This document shows positions 34,409 to 42,408 of a stretch of DNA of 43,292 nucleotides, in pieces. The notes beneath the pieces are model-generated. The model made no database searches. It was not told the DNA's origin and was given only the letters and a program-made list of their open reading frames with translations. The stretch covers positions 1-43,292 of the forward strand of contig CAZGTQ010000262.1 in the NCBI GenBank assembly GCA_964528575.1, given 5' to 3'. This DNA is from CAZGTQ01 sp964528575. GTDB lineage: Bacteria > Planctomycetota > UBA1135 > GCA-002686595. Both the position numbers and the translations under genes were made by a program. Positions within the stretch are counted from its first letter, which is position 1; the number at the start of each line of letters is the position of its first letter.

Positions 34409-35850
34409 CGGCGAGCGCGCCGCACGTCCCGGCGTTGCGCTTCGGGCGCGCGTACGCGAGCCTCGAGACGAGCGAGGTCCGCGCGCTCGCGGGCGGGGAG
34501 ACGCTCGCGCGCGTCAGCCAGGTCAACGCCGGCCTCGTGCGCCGCGATCTGCGTCGCGCCGGCGAGCACGCGGCGAAGCTGCGCGCCGTGCCGACCGAGC
34601 GCATGCTCGCGATCTGCGCCGAGGCCGCGCGGCACTTCCTCGAGGCGCGCCTGCCGCTCGACGACGGCGGCCTCGAGCACGGCCCCGACGAGTACGTCGC
34701 GATGCTCTCGGCGACGAGCGGGCTGCCGTACGTGCTCGTGCGCAAGAACATGGAGAAGATCGCGACGGTGCTGCGCGAGATGCCGGCGATCCTGCGCGGG
34801 CTGACGCGCGGCCTCGACCGCGCGGTGCTCGACGCGGGCCTGGGCGACGCCGGCGGCGTGCGCGTGTCGTTCCTGCCCGCGACCGATGCGCTCGGCGTCG
34901 TGCTGCCGAGCAACTCGCCCGCGGTCAATTCGCTCTGGCTTCCGGCGGTCGCGCTGCGCACGCCGGTCGTGCTCAAGCCGGGGCGCGAGGAGCCGTGGAC
35001 GCCGCTGCGGATCGTGCGCGCGCTCGAGGCCGCCGGCTGCCCGCGCGAGGCGTTCGGGTTCTATCCGACCGACCACGAGGGCGCGGCCGCGATCCTCTCG
35101 ACGTGCGGCCGCTCGCTCCTGTTCGGCGACGAGTCGACGACGTCGCAATGGGCGGCCGACCCGCGCATCGAGGTCCACGGTCCGGGCCGCAGCAAGGTGC
35201 TCTTCGGGCCGGACGAGGCCGAGCGCTGGGAGGAGCACCTCGACGTGCTCGTCGAGTCGGTCGCGGCGAACGGCGGCCGCAGTTGCATCAACGCGTCGAC
35301 GATCGTGACGCCGTCGCGCGCGGACGAGATCGCCGACGCGCTCGCGCGCCGGCTCTCCGAGCTCGTGCCGCGCGCGCCCGACGATCCGAGCGCGACCCTC
35401 TCGGCGTTCGCGAACCCGAAGCTCGCCGCGTTCGTCGACGCGGCGATCGAGGCCGGCCTCGCGGCGGGCGGCGCCCAGGACGTGACCGGCCGTCACCGCG
35501 TCGGAGCCCGCGCGACCGAGCAAGGCGGGCGCCAGTACCTCTTGCCGACGGTCGTGCGCTGCGACTCGATCGAGCACCCGCTCGCGCGCACGGAGTACCT
35601 CTTCCCGTTCACGAGCGTCGTCGAGGTCCCCGCCGACGCGCTCGCGCGCAGCCTCGGCCCGAGCCTCGTCGTCACCGCGATCACGCGCGACGAGGCGCTC
35701 GTCGCCGAGCTGCTCGCCGCGCCGCACGTCGACCGCCTGAACCTAGGCCCGGTCCCGACGATCCACGTCGAGTGGGACCAGCCGCACGAGGGCAACCTGT
35801 TCGAGCTGCTGTACGAGCGCCGCGCGATCCAGCGCGCGCAAGGCTGGTAG
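34405..35850 (+). CDS. Aldehyde dehydrogenase-fold reductase (EhpG/LuxC-like)
   Basis: 481 residues from a TTG start that overlaps the upstream stop (TTGA). The catalytic cysteine is C294 in SVAANGGRSCINAST. The Rossmann part holds LGVVLPSNSPAVNSLWLPAV and RTPVVLKPGREEPWTPLRI, as in aldehyde dehydrogenases, and the C-terminal part has YLLPTVVRC and EYLFPFTSVVEVP. The N-terminal 150 residues, with YVAMLSATSGLPYVLVRKNMEK, are unlike ordinary ALDH and closer to acyl reductases that pair with an adenylating enzyme. The predicted reaction is NAD(P)H reduction of an activated acyl group to aldehyde via a cysteine thioester. It is the last gene of the rightward operon and ends 4 bp from a convergent gene. 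Confidence 0.82.
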   Translation: MTASAPHVPALRFGRAYASLETSEVRALAGGETLARVSQVNAGLVRRDLRRAGEHAAKLRAVPTERMLAICAEAARHFLEARLPLDDGGLEHGPDEYVAMLSATSGLPYVLVRKNMEKIATVLREMPAILRGLTRGLDRAVLDAGLGDAGGVRVSFLPATDALGVVLPSNSPAVNSLWLPAVALRTPVVLKPGREEPWTPLRIVRALEAAGCPREAFGFYPTDHEGAAAILSTCGRSLLFGDESTTSQWAADPRIEVHGPGRSKVLFGPDEAERWEEHLDVLVESVAANGGRSCINASTIVTPSRADEIADALARRLSELVPRAPDDPSATLSAFANPKLAAFVDAAIEAGLAAGGAQDVTGRHRVGARATEQGGRQYLLPTVVRCDSIEHPLARTEYLFPFTSVVEVPADALARSLGPSLVVTAITRDEALVAELLAAPHVDRLNLGPVPTIHVEWDQPHEGNLFELLYERRAIQRAQGW

Positions 35851-35854
35851 CGAG

Positions 35855-36358
35855 CTACGGCGCCTCCCCGTTCGGCTCGCTCTCCTCGTCGGGCCGCCGC
35901 GTCGGGATGCGCAAGAGGTACACCGTGCCCGTGACCGCCGCCGCGGCGACGAGGACGCGCAACCAGACGTTGCCCTCGGGCAGCCCCGGGCCAAGGCCGA
36001 TCGCGATGAACACCCACATCGTGCCGAGCGCGGTCGTCTTGACGCGCGCGCTCACGCCGCGGCCCTCGCGGAAGTCGCGGATCATCGGGCCGAACGTCTT
36101 GCTGCCGAGGAGCTTCGCGTAGAGGCGCCGCGAGCCGCGCGCGAAGCACGCCGCCGCCACGAGCAGGAACGGCGTCGTCGGCAGGCCGGGGAGCACCGCG
36201 CCGACCGCGCCGAGGGCGACGAAGAGCAGGCCGAGCACGACCCACACGACGCGCGCGATCGGGCCGGCGCCGGGCGCGCCGGGCACGTCCTCGCGCTCGG
36301 CGTCGTCGAGAGAGTCTGGGCGTCGCGGGTTCACGCTCACGGGACGGGCCCCTACCAT
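35855..36358 (-). CDS. DUF454 (YbaN-family) inner-membrane protein
   Basis: 167 residues. A polar N-terminus is followed by WVVLGLLFVALGAVGAVLPGLPTTPFLLVAAACFARGS, which has the family's hallmark GxxLPGLPTTPFxLLAxxCFARSS. The conserved block LGSKTFGPMIRDFREGRGVS follows, then two more TM helices. The function is unknown across the family. The ATG at 36358 overlaps the -10 of the opposite gene. Convergent with the reductase gene: a 5-bp inverted repeat GTAGC/GCTAC spans both stop codons, too short to call a terminator. Confidence 0.88.
   Translation of the reverse strand: MVGARPVSVNPRRPDSLDDAEREDVPGAPGAGPIARVVWVVLGLLFVALGAVGAVLPGLPTTPFLLVAAACFARGSRRLYAKLLGSKTFGPMIRDFREGRGVSARVKTTALGTMWVFIAIGLGPGLPEGNVWLRVLVAAAAVTGTVYLLRIPTRRPDEESEPNGEAP
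36330..36358 (+). promoter_or_regulatory. Promoter TTCACG-17-TACCAT for the small-peptide/GTPase operon
   Basis: -35 TTCACG at 36330-36335 and -10 TACCAT at 36353-36358, spacing 17 bp. The -10 covers the start codon of the opposing DUF454 gene, so RNA polymerase bound here would block that gene. Confidence 0.4.
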
Positions 36359-36385
36359 GCGAGAGAGAGGCCGCTGGAGTCCGCC

Positions 36386-36628
36386 ATGTTCGCATCGCTC
36401 GCCATCGCTGTCATCGCTCCCAGCGCCGCGCCGCCGCGCGACGACCGGGCAGAGGCCGCCGAGAACCCCGTCGCCGCCGCGCTCGAGCCGATCGGCGCCG
36501 GCGCGGACCGACGCTTCCGCGACGCGGATCTCGAGAGCTGGCTCGATGTCGAGAAGGACCCGGGTCGGCTGCCGTTCCAGCTCCTTGGCGTCGCGAACCT
36601 AGACTCTTTCCCGCCGCCGCCCGAGTGA
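36386..36628 (+). CDS. Small exported protein coupled to a metal GTPase gene
   Basis: 80 residues. A short hydrophobic N-terminus (MFASLAIAVIAPSAA) may be a signal peptide. The remainder is acidic and helical (RRFRDADLESWLDVEKDPG, LPFQLLGVANLDSFPPPPE) and has no cysteine or histidine after the N-terminus. I do not recognise a family. It starts with ATG at 36386. Its stop overlaps the GTG of the downstream GTPase gene (GTGA), so both are co-translated. The 27-bp gap to the divergent DUF454 start leaves little room for a control region. It could be a client or partner of the GTPase. Confidence 0.6.
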   Translation: MFASLAIAVIAPSAAPPRDDRAEAAENPVAAALEPIGAGADRRFRDADLESWLDVEKDPGRLPFQLLGVANLDSFPPPPE

Positions 36629-37620
36629 GCGAGCGCATCCCCGTCCTCGTCGTCACCGGCTTCCTCGGCGCGGGCAAGACGACGCTCGTCAACCGGCTCT
36701 TGTCCGAGCACCACGGCCGGCGCATCGCGGTCGTCGTCAACGAGTTCGGCGACGTTCCGATCGACGGCCGGCTGGTCGTCGCGGCCGACGAGGAGATCGT
36801 CGAGCTCGCGAACGGCTGCGTCTGCTGCACGGTGCGCGGCGATCTCGTCCGCACGCTCCAGGACCTGCTCGCGCGGCGCCGGCGGCGGCTCTTGCGCGCG
36901 GCGCCGTTCGAGCGCGTCGTGCTCGAGACGTCGGGGCTCGCGTCGCCGGGGCCGGTCGTGCAGACGCTGCTGCTCGAGCCCGCGCTCGCGGCCGAGCTCG
37001 TGCCCGCCGGCGTGCTCGCGCTCGCTCACGCGCCGCGCATCGCGGACGAGCTCGCGCGCCATCCGGAGGTCGAGGAGCAGATCGGCTACGCGGATCGCAT
37101 CGTGCTCAACCACGTCGACCGCGCGGACGAGGCGACGCTCGCCGCCGCCGAGCGCGAGCTGCGCGCGCGCAACGCGCTCGCGCCGATCGAGCGCACGACG
37201 CGCGCGCAGGTCGACCTGTCGCGCGTCTTCGACGAAGCCGCCGATCCCGCGCGCTGGGCCGAACGCGCGGCGGCGCACGGCGGCACGCACGCGCACACCG
37301 AGCATGTGCACACCGTGGGCGCGGGCACGGTCGTCCTCGCGTCGCGCGTCCCGATCCCGCTCGACGCGCTCAAGATCTGGCTCCAGTTCCTCGCGTCTCG
37401 CCGCTCGCACGAGCTGTGGCGCATGAAGGGCATCTTCGCGTGCGCCGGCCTGCGCCACGCGACGGTCGTGCAATCGGTCTACCAGTTCCTCGAGCTCGGC
37501 CCTGGCGCGGGGCCGCCGCCCGACGAGTCGGTGCTCGTGCTGATCGGCCGCGGCCTCGACCGCGCCGAGCTCGAGCGCGGCTGGCAGCGCGTCTGCGGCG
37601 GCGCCGCGGACGCCGGTTGA
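36625..37620 (+). CDS. COG0523/CobW-family GTPase (G3E metallochaperone)
   Basis: 331 residues from a GTG start overlapping the upstream stop. The P-loop is GFLGAGKTT (12-20). The metal-binding CxCC is in ANGCVCCTV (C65, C67, C68). The guanine-recognition motif reads VLNHVD, a His in place of the usual Lys of NKxD. A histidine-rich stretch HGGTHAHTEHVHT follows (near residues 216-230) and the CobW C-terminal domain ends the chain (LWRMKGIFACAG ... QFLELGPG). Members insert or ration metals, often zinc, for client proteins. No Zur box or zinc-enzyme paralogue is visible nearby, so the metal and client are unknown. It ends 13 bp from a convergent gene. Confidence 0.9.
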   Translation: MSERIPVLVVTGFLGAGKTTLVNRLLSEHHGRRIAVVVNEFGDVPIDGRLVVAADEEIVELANGCVCCTVRGDLVRTLQDLLARRRRRLLRAAPFERVVLETSGLASPGPVVQTLLLEPALAAELVPAGVLALAHAPRIADELARHPEVEEQIGYADRIVLNHVDRADEATLAAAERELRARNALAPIERTTRAQVDLSRVFDEAADPARWAERAAAHGGTHAHTEHVHTVGAGTVVLASRVPIPLDALKIWLQFLASRRSHELWRMKGIFACAGLRHATVVQSVYQFLELGPGAGPPPDESVLVLIGRGLDRAELERGWQRVCGGAADAG

Positions 37621-37633
37621 CGCTCATCCCAGC

Positions 37634-38683
37634 TCAGCGCCGCGCGAGGACGCTCTTCTCGTCGACCCAGCGCTCGTGCCGCTCGAGCAGGCCGCCGAGC
37701 CAGCGCGCGACGTCGGGGTGGTCCGCGCTCACGTCGGCGCGTTGCGCGGCGCCGAGCTCGTACAGCGCCGGCGCGGCGTCGCTCGTGGCGCGCACGAGCT
37801 CGAAACGCTCCTCGACGACGGCGCGCGCGCCGGACGGCGATTCGACGTAGATCGGCGGCGGAAGCGGGTGCGGACGGCCCTCGAGCACGTCGACGAGCGT
37901 CAGGCCCTGCAGCGCGAGGTCGGAGCGGTCGTAGCGGAAGACGTCGAGCAACGTCGGCAGGAGCGAGACGGTCGAGACGCGCTGCGCGACGATCTCTCCA
38001 TCCTCGACCGCGGGTCCGGCGACGACGAGCGGTACGCGCACGCGCTCCTCGCCGAGCGGCGCGTCCGCCGCGTCCGCGTTCGCGCCCGTGCCGGCGAGCA
38101 CGAGCACCGTGCGGCCCTCGATGCCGAGCTCACGCAGCGTGGCGCACAGCGTCGCGACGGTCGGCTCGGCGAGCGCGGGCTCGGTCACGTGGACGAGGGC
38201 GACGAACGGCAGCGCCTCCGCCGCCGCGTCGCGCAGCGGTGCGTCGAAGGACGGGCCGGCGCGCTCGAAGCCCTGCGCGAGGTCCGCGCGCGCGGCGAGC
38301 GCGTCGCCGGCGGCGAACGAACGGTAGCCGTAGCGGGCGAGGATCTCCGGCAGCGTGTGCGCCTCGCCGGTCAGCCGGTCGCCCCGCGCGCGCACGCCGT
38401 GGCTCGTCGGGTACAGCCCGGTCAGGAGCGTGGCGAGCGCGGGCCCGGCTTCGGGCGACGTCGCGCAGGCGCGTTCGAAGCGGACGCCGCGCTGCGCGAG
38501 CGCATCGATGGCCGGCGTGGCCGTCGCCGCGCCGTAGCAGCCCAGGTGCTCGGGCCGCAGCCCGTCGACGGCGACGAGGACGAGGTGGGTGGGAAGCTCC
38601 TTCGCCTCGGCCGCGCCGCAACCGGAGAGGGCGAGGAGCAGAGCGGGGGATGCGAGCGCGAGCACGAGCGCGAGGGGGCGCAT
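37634..38683 (-). CDS. Sulfatase-fold lipoprotein that has lost its active site
   Basis: 349 residues. The lipobox is LALSGC (C22). The fold starts like a sulfatase (LVLVAVDGLRPEHLGCYGAA with D40, then TPAIDALAQRGVRFERACAT). In the nucleophile block the CxPSRxxxxTG pattern becomes AGPALATLLTG, with alanine at the formylglycine position (A79) and leucine for arginine. The metal-binding DHG loop is replaced by LAGTGANADAAD, although the following RVRVPLVVAGP is kept. The protein is also much shorter than active sulfatases (450-600 residues). It is an intact ORF with good codon use, so I read it as a pseudoenzyme rather than a pseudogene. It lies 77 bp after the di-haem cytochrome gene on the same strand, with a hairpin between. 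Confidence 0.78.
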   Translation of the reverse strand: MRPLALVLALASPALLLALSGCGAAEAKELPTHLVLVAVDGLRPEHLGCYGAATATPAIDALAQRGVRFERACATSPEAGPALATLLTGLYPTSHGVRARGDRLTGEAHTLPEILARYGYRSFAAGDALAARADLAQGFERAGPSFDAPLRDAAAEALPFVALVHVTEPALAEPTVATLCATLRELGIEGRTVLVLAGTGANADAADAPLGEERVRVPLVVAGPAVEDGEIVAQRVSTVSLLPTLLDVFRYDRSDLALQGLTLVDVLEGRPHPLPPPIYVESPSGARAVVEERFELVRATSDAAPALYELGAAQRADVSADHPDVARWLGGLLERHERWVDEKSVLARR

Positions 38684-38710
38684 GAGGCAAGCTCCGAATC
38701 GTGGAGGAAG

Positions 38711-38744
38711 GGGCGCGCGACGGTGATCCGACCGCCGCGCGCCC
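38711..38744 (-). terminator. Intercistronic hairpin between cytochrome and pseudo-sulfatase genes
   Basis: GGGCGCGCG-A-CGGT pairs with ACCG-C-CGCGCGCCC (13 pairs, one mismatch) around the 6-nt loop GATCCG. It could terminate the cytochrome transcript, or lower expression of the downstream gene. Confidence 0.5.
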
Positions 38745-38760
38745 GTCTCATCGCAGGCTC

Positions 38761-40779
38761 TCAGGCCTTCATCGCATCGCGCGCCTTCAGGGCGAGCTCG
38801 GCCGCCTCCTCGATCAGCTTCTGGCGCGTGGTGCACTGGAGCGGCGCCATCGCCGAACGGATCTTGGCGATCGCCTCCTCGAGATACTCGACCGCGTCCG
38901 GGTGCAAGCCCTGCTCGTTCAGGACGTCGACCGTGTCCTGCAGGTCGGCGATCGCGAGCTGCAGGAGCCGGTTCACCGCGTCGTGGATCTGCAGCGGATC
39001 GAGCGACGGCTGGCAGACGAGCCCGTACGCCCGCTTCAGGTGGCGCAGCGCCGAATTCTCGATGTTGTCGATCGAGTTGATCACGCGCATGAAGGCGGCG
39101 ACCTGAGCCGTGCCCTGGTTGCCGAACGAGATCGCCGGGAAGCCCTCGTCGGTGAACTCCTGGCTCCGATAGAACAGGATCGAGTCCTCGACGGTGTCGA
39201 CGATGTTGTTGTGGAACGCGGGCAACGTGTCCGCGAGCTCGACGACGGAGGTCACGTTGAACGCCTGGTTGCCGAGGCCCAACTCGCCGGGCGTGGTGCC
39301 GAAGCCGCCGTCCGGCGGGCGCGGCTGGCCGGTGCCGTCGAACTCGTCGATCCGGTTCTGGAGGAACTCCTCGACGCCGGTGTCGATCTCGATGTTCGCG
39401 CCGCCGGTGTTCGCGCCGGCGTTGTTGTGGCAAGTGTTGCACGTGAACGAGCCCGGTGGCGAGCCGTCGCGGAAGAGCTCGAGACCCGTCTGCGCGCCGA
39501 CATCGTTCAGGACGAGCGTGTTCAGGTCGAGGTCGACCTGCCGGCCGAGCGAGAGCTGGAACGCGAGCATCGCCTCGAGCTCGGCCTTCTTCGGCGCGCG
39601 GAAGTCCTTCGCGAAGACCGCTCCGACGCCGTCGAGGTGGTCGCGCTCGAGGGTCTTGGGGAAGTGCTGGTTGATCGCGCCGACCGGGAAGTCGAGCAGA
39701 CGGCCCTCGACCTGGATCCCGAGGACGACCGCCTCGAACGGCGTTCCGTCGCCGCTCCAGCCCGTGCTCTCGTCCGGTTGCCCGGGCGTGCCGGGCGGGA
39801 ACGCGCGCTCGATCGACGTGCGCATCCCGAGCGTGTGCGGCACGCCGCGCATCGCGAACTTCTTCGCGAGATTGTCCATGCCGTCGACGTTCTCGAGGAT
39901 CACGGCGAACCTGCGCATCAGCTCGGGGATCTCGAACCGCAGCCCGCCGTTCAGGTCGGAGTTGAGCGCGGGCACGCGCTCGGCGACGAACAGCGGGTCG
40001 TCGTTCGGCAGCGTGTCGATGAACTCGGCGTCGATCGTCAGGTTGTCGCCCGCCGGGTGGCACGATCCGCACGTGCGGCCGTTGCCCTCGAACGTCTCCT
40101 CGAAGAACAGGAACTCGCCCTTCGCGACCAGAGCCGACATCAGGTCGGCGACGTCGTCGAGCGGGCCCGACGCCGGCGGCACGAGCATCAGGAGCGCGAG
40201 CCCCGGCCCGCCGCCGGACGAGCGCCGCTGCGCCTCGTTCGCGAGCTCCCACGCCAGGTAGCGGTGGAAGATCGACGGGCGGCCCGACAGCAGGCGCGCC
40301 TCGGCGGGGTCCGCGCCCGCCGGAACGACGGCGACGTAATCGAGGCCGAAGTCGGCGAGGGCGCCGGCGTCCAGCCCCGTCTCGAGCACGGCGTTGCCGT
40401 CCGCGCCGGGAACGAGGCGGCCGAGCAGCTCGCTCTGGTCCTCCCCGTCGCCGTGCTCGATCAGCCACACGTCCGCGGGCCGATCCAGCCCGTCGACATC
40501 GACCGAGACGCGGTCGCGCTCGACGTCGAAGCGGACGAGCCCTTGCGCGTCGGGCAGGAGCGACGAGCCGAGCAGCCCGATCGTCGTCCCGTGCTCTTCG
40601 CCCCCGACAGCGTCCTTCCAGGCCTCGTACTTCTGCGCGAGGACGCCGGGATCGCCGACGACCGGCAGCGGGTAGTCGCGATCGGCGTCGCTCGTCGCGA
40701 GCGCTCTGCGGTTCTCGAGGGCCACGGACGACACGAGGGCCGCCGCGGCGAGGGCGGCGCCCAGCCACTTGATTCGCAT
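38761..40779 (-). CDS. Exported di-haem cytochrome c (cytochrome c peroxidase/MauG-like)
   Basis: 672 residues. The N-terminus MRIKWLGAALAAAALVSSVAL is a signal peptide or anchor; GGAGA stands 8 nt before the ATG. Two haem c sites are visible: CGSCH at 237-241 and CNTCH at 447-451. Blocks FAMRGVPHTLGMRTSIERAF and LFRDGSPPGSFTCNTCHNN resemble the BCCP/MauG di-haem group, but this protein is nearly twice the usual 330-400 residues. Residues 30-200 form an extra beta-rich domain (VRFDVERDRVSVDVDGLDRP) and the last 100 residues are helical. By inference it reduces peroxide or oxidises a partner in the periplasm. The upstream 260 bp hold no gene. The sulfatase-fold pseudoenzyme is downstream. Confidence 0.82.
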   Translation of the reverse strand: MRIKWLGAALAAAALVSSVALENRRALATSDADRDYPLPVVGDPGVLAQKYEAWKDAVGGEEHGTTIGLLGSSLLPDAQGLVRFDVERDRVSVDVDGLDRPADVWLIEHGDGEDQSELLGRLVPGADGNAVLETGLDAGALADFGLDYVAVVPAGADPAEARLLSGRPSIFHRYLAWELANEAQRRSSGGGPGLALLMLVPPASGPLDDVADLMSALVAKGEFLFFEETFEGNGRTCGSCHPAGDNLTIDAEFIDTLPNDDPLFVAERVPALNSDLNGGLRFEIPELMRRFAVILENVDGMDNLAKKFAMRGVPHTLGMRTSIERAFPPGTPGQPDESTGWSGDGTPFEAVVLGIQVEGRLLDFPVGAINQHFPKTLERDHLDGVGAVFAKDFRAPKKAELEAMLAFQLSLGRQVDLDLNTLVLNDVGAQTGLELFRDGSPPGSFTCNTCHNNAGANTGGANIEIDTGVEEFLQNRIDEFDGTGQPRPPDGGFGTTPGELGLGNQAFNVTSVVELADTLPAFHNNIVDTVEDSILFYRSQEFTDEGFPAISFGNQGTAQVAAFMRVINSIDNIENSALRHLKRAYGLVCQPSLDPLQIHDAVNRLLQLAIADLQDTVDVLNEQGLHPDAVEYLEEAIAKIRSAMAPLQCTTRQKLIEEAAELALKARDAMKA

Positions 40780-41041
40780 GCCTCTCTCCTTCTCTCGCAG
40801 GGGGAATGCGGAGACCCGCTCTCACCCCGAACCGGGCGGCGCGCAACGAGCAAGCGAGCCGAGGAGCGAGTGCGGATCCCGCGAAGCGGTCCGCATCGTA
40901 GCTCCCGCTACTGAACGTGGCGGCGAATCGAGGAGATTGCTACGGCCCGATTTCGGGAGGCGCGGCCAAAGCGACGGAAGTGGCTTGCGCGCAACGGGCG
41001 AGCAGGAAGTCGCAGTTCGGCGCCGTCGGTCGGCGCGCGTC
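40780..41041. promoter_or_regulatory. Region upstream of the cytochrome gene with inverted repeats
   Basis: 262 bp between two leftward genes, no ORF. It contains TGCGGATCC...GGTCCGCA (arms near 40870-40895) and GTAGCTCCCGCTAC (40899-40912), and TACGAT on the minus strand as a possible -10. The first inverted repeat could be the terminator of the anti-sigma operon. Confidence 0.35.
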
Positions 41042-41833
41042 CTACTGATAGCCGAGCGCCTCGAGCTGCCCCTCGAGCTGCTCGTCGAGGTAGCCGAGGG
41101 CCGACAGACCCGCTTCTCCGGGTAGCTCGTGCATGCGCCGCGCCACGAGCTGCGCGCTCTCTGGGTACTGGGCGGCGCACGAGCCGTACGTCCGGATCGC
41201 TTCGGTCAGCCGGCCGAGGGCTTGCTCCGCGGCGCCCTTGCCCAGCAGCACGTCGACGCGCCGCGGGTAGTGCGGGTAGCGCTCGGCGACGAGCGCGTAC
41301 TGCTCGAGCGCCTGCTCGTGCATTCCGGCCGCGGCGAGCGCGCTCGCGAGCCGGTGCCGGACCGGCGCCTCCGTCTCGCCCTCCGCGTGCCGCAGTGCGT
41401 CCTCGTACGCGGCGATGGCGCCGCCGGTGTCGCCGGCGGCGCGCAGCGCGTCGCCCGCGCCGAGCAGCGCTGCGACGTCGGCAGCGCCGCCGCCTCTCTG
41501 CGCGAAGAACGCCAGGCCGACGAGCGCGAGCACGCCCGCCGCGATGGCGACGCGGCCCGCGAAGCGCGGCGACCGCGTCGCGCCGGGCGCCGCCTTCGCC
41601 GATCGATGCGCCTCCTCTCGCGCGCGCGCGACGAGCGACGCCGCGAGCTCCGCGCGCACCTGCGCGGGCTCGACCTCGCGGTACGCCGCGCGGATCGCAC
41701 GGTACGAAGCCGCCGCCGCGCCGCACTCCGCGCACGACGCGAGGTGCGCGTCCATCCACCCCCGTTCCTCGCGCTCCAGCGCTCCGTCGAGGTGGTCGAC
41801 GAGGCGCTCCGCCGCTCGCTCGCAGTCATTCAT
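41042..41833 (-). CDS. Transmembrane anti-sigma factor with TPR domain
   Basis: 263 residues. The N-terminal zinc-binding anti-sigma domain shows H30-x3-C34-x2-C37 in MDAHLASCAECG. One TM helix follows near residues 94-111 (VAIAAGVLALVGLAFFAQ). The outside part is about three TPR repeats (ALRAAGDTGGAIAAYEDAL, MHEQALEQYALVAERYP, GRLTEAIRTYGSCAAQYP). The C-terminus carries LSALGYLDEQLEGQLEALGYQ-type sequence, that is, two LxALGY motifs close together. Its ATG overlaps the end of the sigma-factor gene by 8 nt, so it should bind that sigma factor in the cytoplasm while the TPR part senses a periplasmic partner. Confidence 0.88.
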   Translation of the reverse strand: MNDCERAAERLVDHLDGALEREERGWMDAHLASCAECGAAAASYRAIRAAYREVEPAQVRAELAASLVARAREEAHRSAKAAPGATRSPRFAGRVAIAAGVLALVGLAFFAQRGGGAADVAALLGAGDALRAAGDTGGAIAAYEDALRHAEGETEAPVRHRLASALAAAGMHEQALEQYALVAERYPHYPRRVDVLLGKGAAEQALGRLTEAIRTYGSCAAQYPESAQLVARRMHELPGEAGLSALGYLDEQLEGQLEALGYQ

Positions 41834-42404
41834 GGCCGATCTCCGCCGCCGGGGCGAGCGCGTCGCCCAGGTTCCGCCGCAGTCCCTCGAGCGCGTAGCG
41901 CATGCGGCTCTTCGCCGTCGCGAGCCCGCAGCCCGTCACGCGCGCGATGCTCGCGAAGTCGAGGCCGGCGCGCTCGCGCAACAGAAACACCTCGCGCTGC
42001 GCCGCGGGCAAGCGCAAGAGCGCCGCCTCGATGCGCTCGCGGATCTCGCCGCGCTCCGTCGTCTCGATCGGGTCGTCGCGTTCGTCCGATGCTCGCTCGT
42101 CCATCGCAATCGCCTCGGTGCCGCGCAGTGCCGCGCGCCGCCGCTCGTCGGCGGCCGCGTTGTGCGCGATCGTGAAGAGCCACGCGCGGAAGCTGCCGCG
42201 GCTCTCGTACTCGGCGCGTTTTCGGATCACGCGCAAGAAGACCTCCTGGAACACGTCCTCGGCTCGCGCGCGGTCGCCGACGAGGTGCACGAGGTGCGTG
42301 AGCAGCCGTCCCGCGTGGCGCGCGAACAGCCGTTCGAACGCGTCGACACGCCCGCCGGTCCAGGCGCGCATGAGCTCCTCGTCGCTCGGCTCGTCGTCCG
42401 GCAT
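41826..42404 (-). CDS. ECF RNA polymerase sigma factor
   Basis: 192 residues. Region 2 spans about residues 18-85 (AFERLFARHAGRLLTHLVH, DVFQEVFLRVIRKRAEY, SFRAWLFTIAHNAAADERRR). An acidic linker follows. Region 4 is at about 120-177 (LRLPAAQREVFLLRERAGL, FASIARVTGCGLATAKSRM) with a helix-turn-helix that should read the -35. It starts 4 bp after the VWA stop codon and overlaps the anti-sigma gene, a classical sigma/anti-sigma pair. There is no autoregulatory promoter in the 4-bp gap, so expression depends on the upstream VWA gene's promoter, outside the window. Confidence 0.93.
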   Translation of the reverse strand: MPDDEPSDEELMRAWTGGRVDAFERLFARHAGRLLTHLVHLVGDRARAEDVFQEVFLRVIRKRAEYESRGSFRAWLFTIAHNAAADERRRAALRGTEAIAMDERASDERDDPIETTERGEIRERIEAALLRLPAAQREVFLLRERAGLDFASIARVTGCGLATAKSRMRYALEGLRRNLGDALAPAAEIGHE

Positions 42405-42408
42405 GCCT

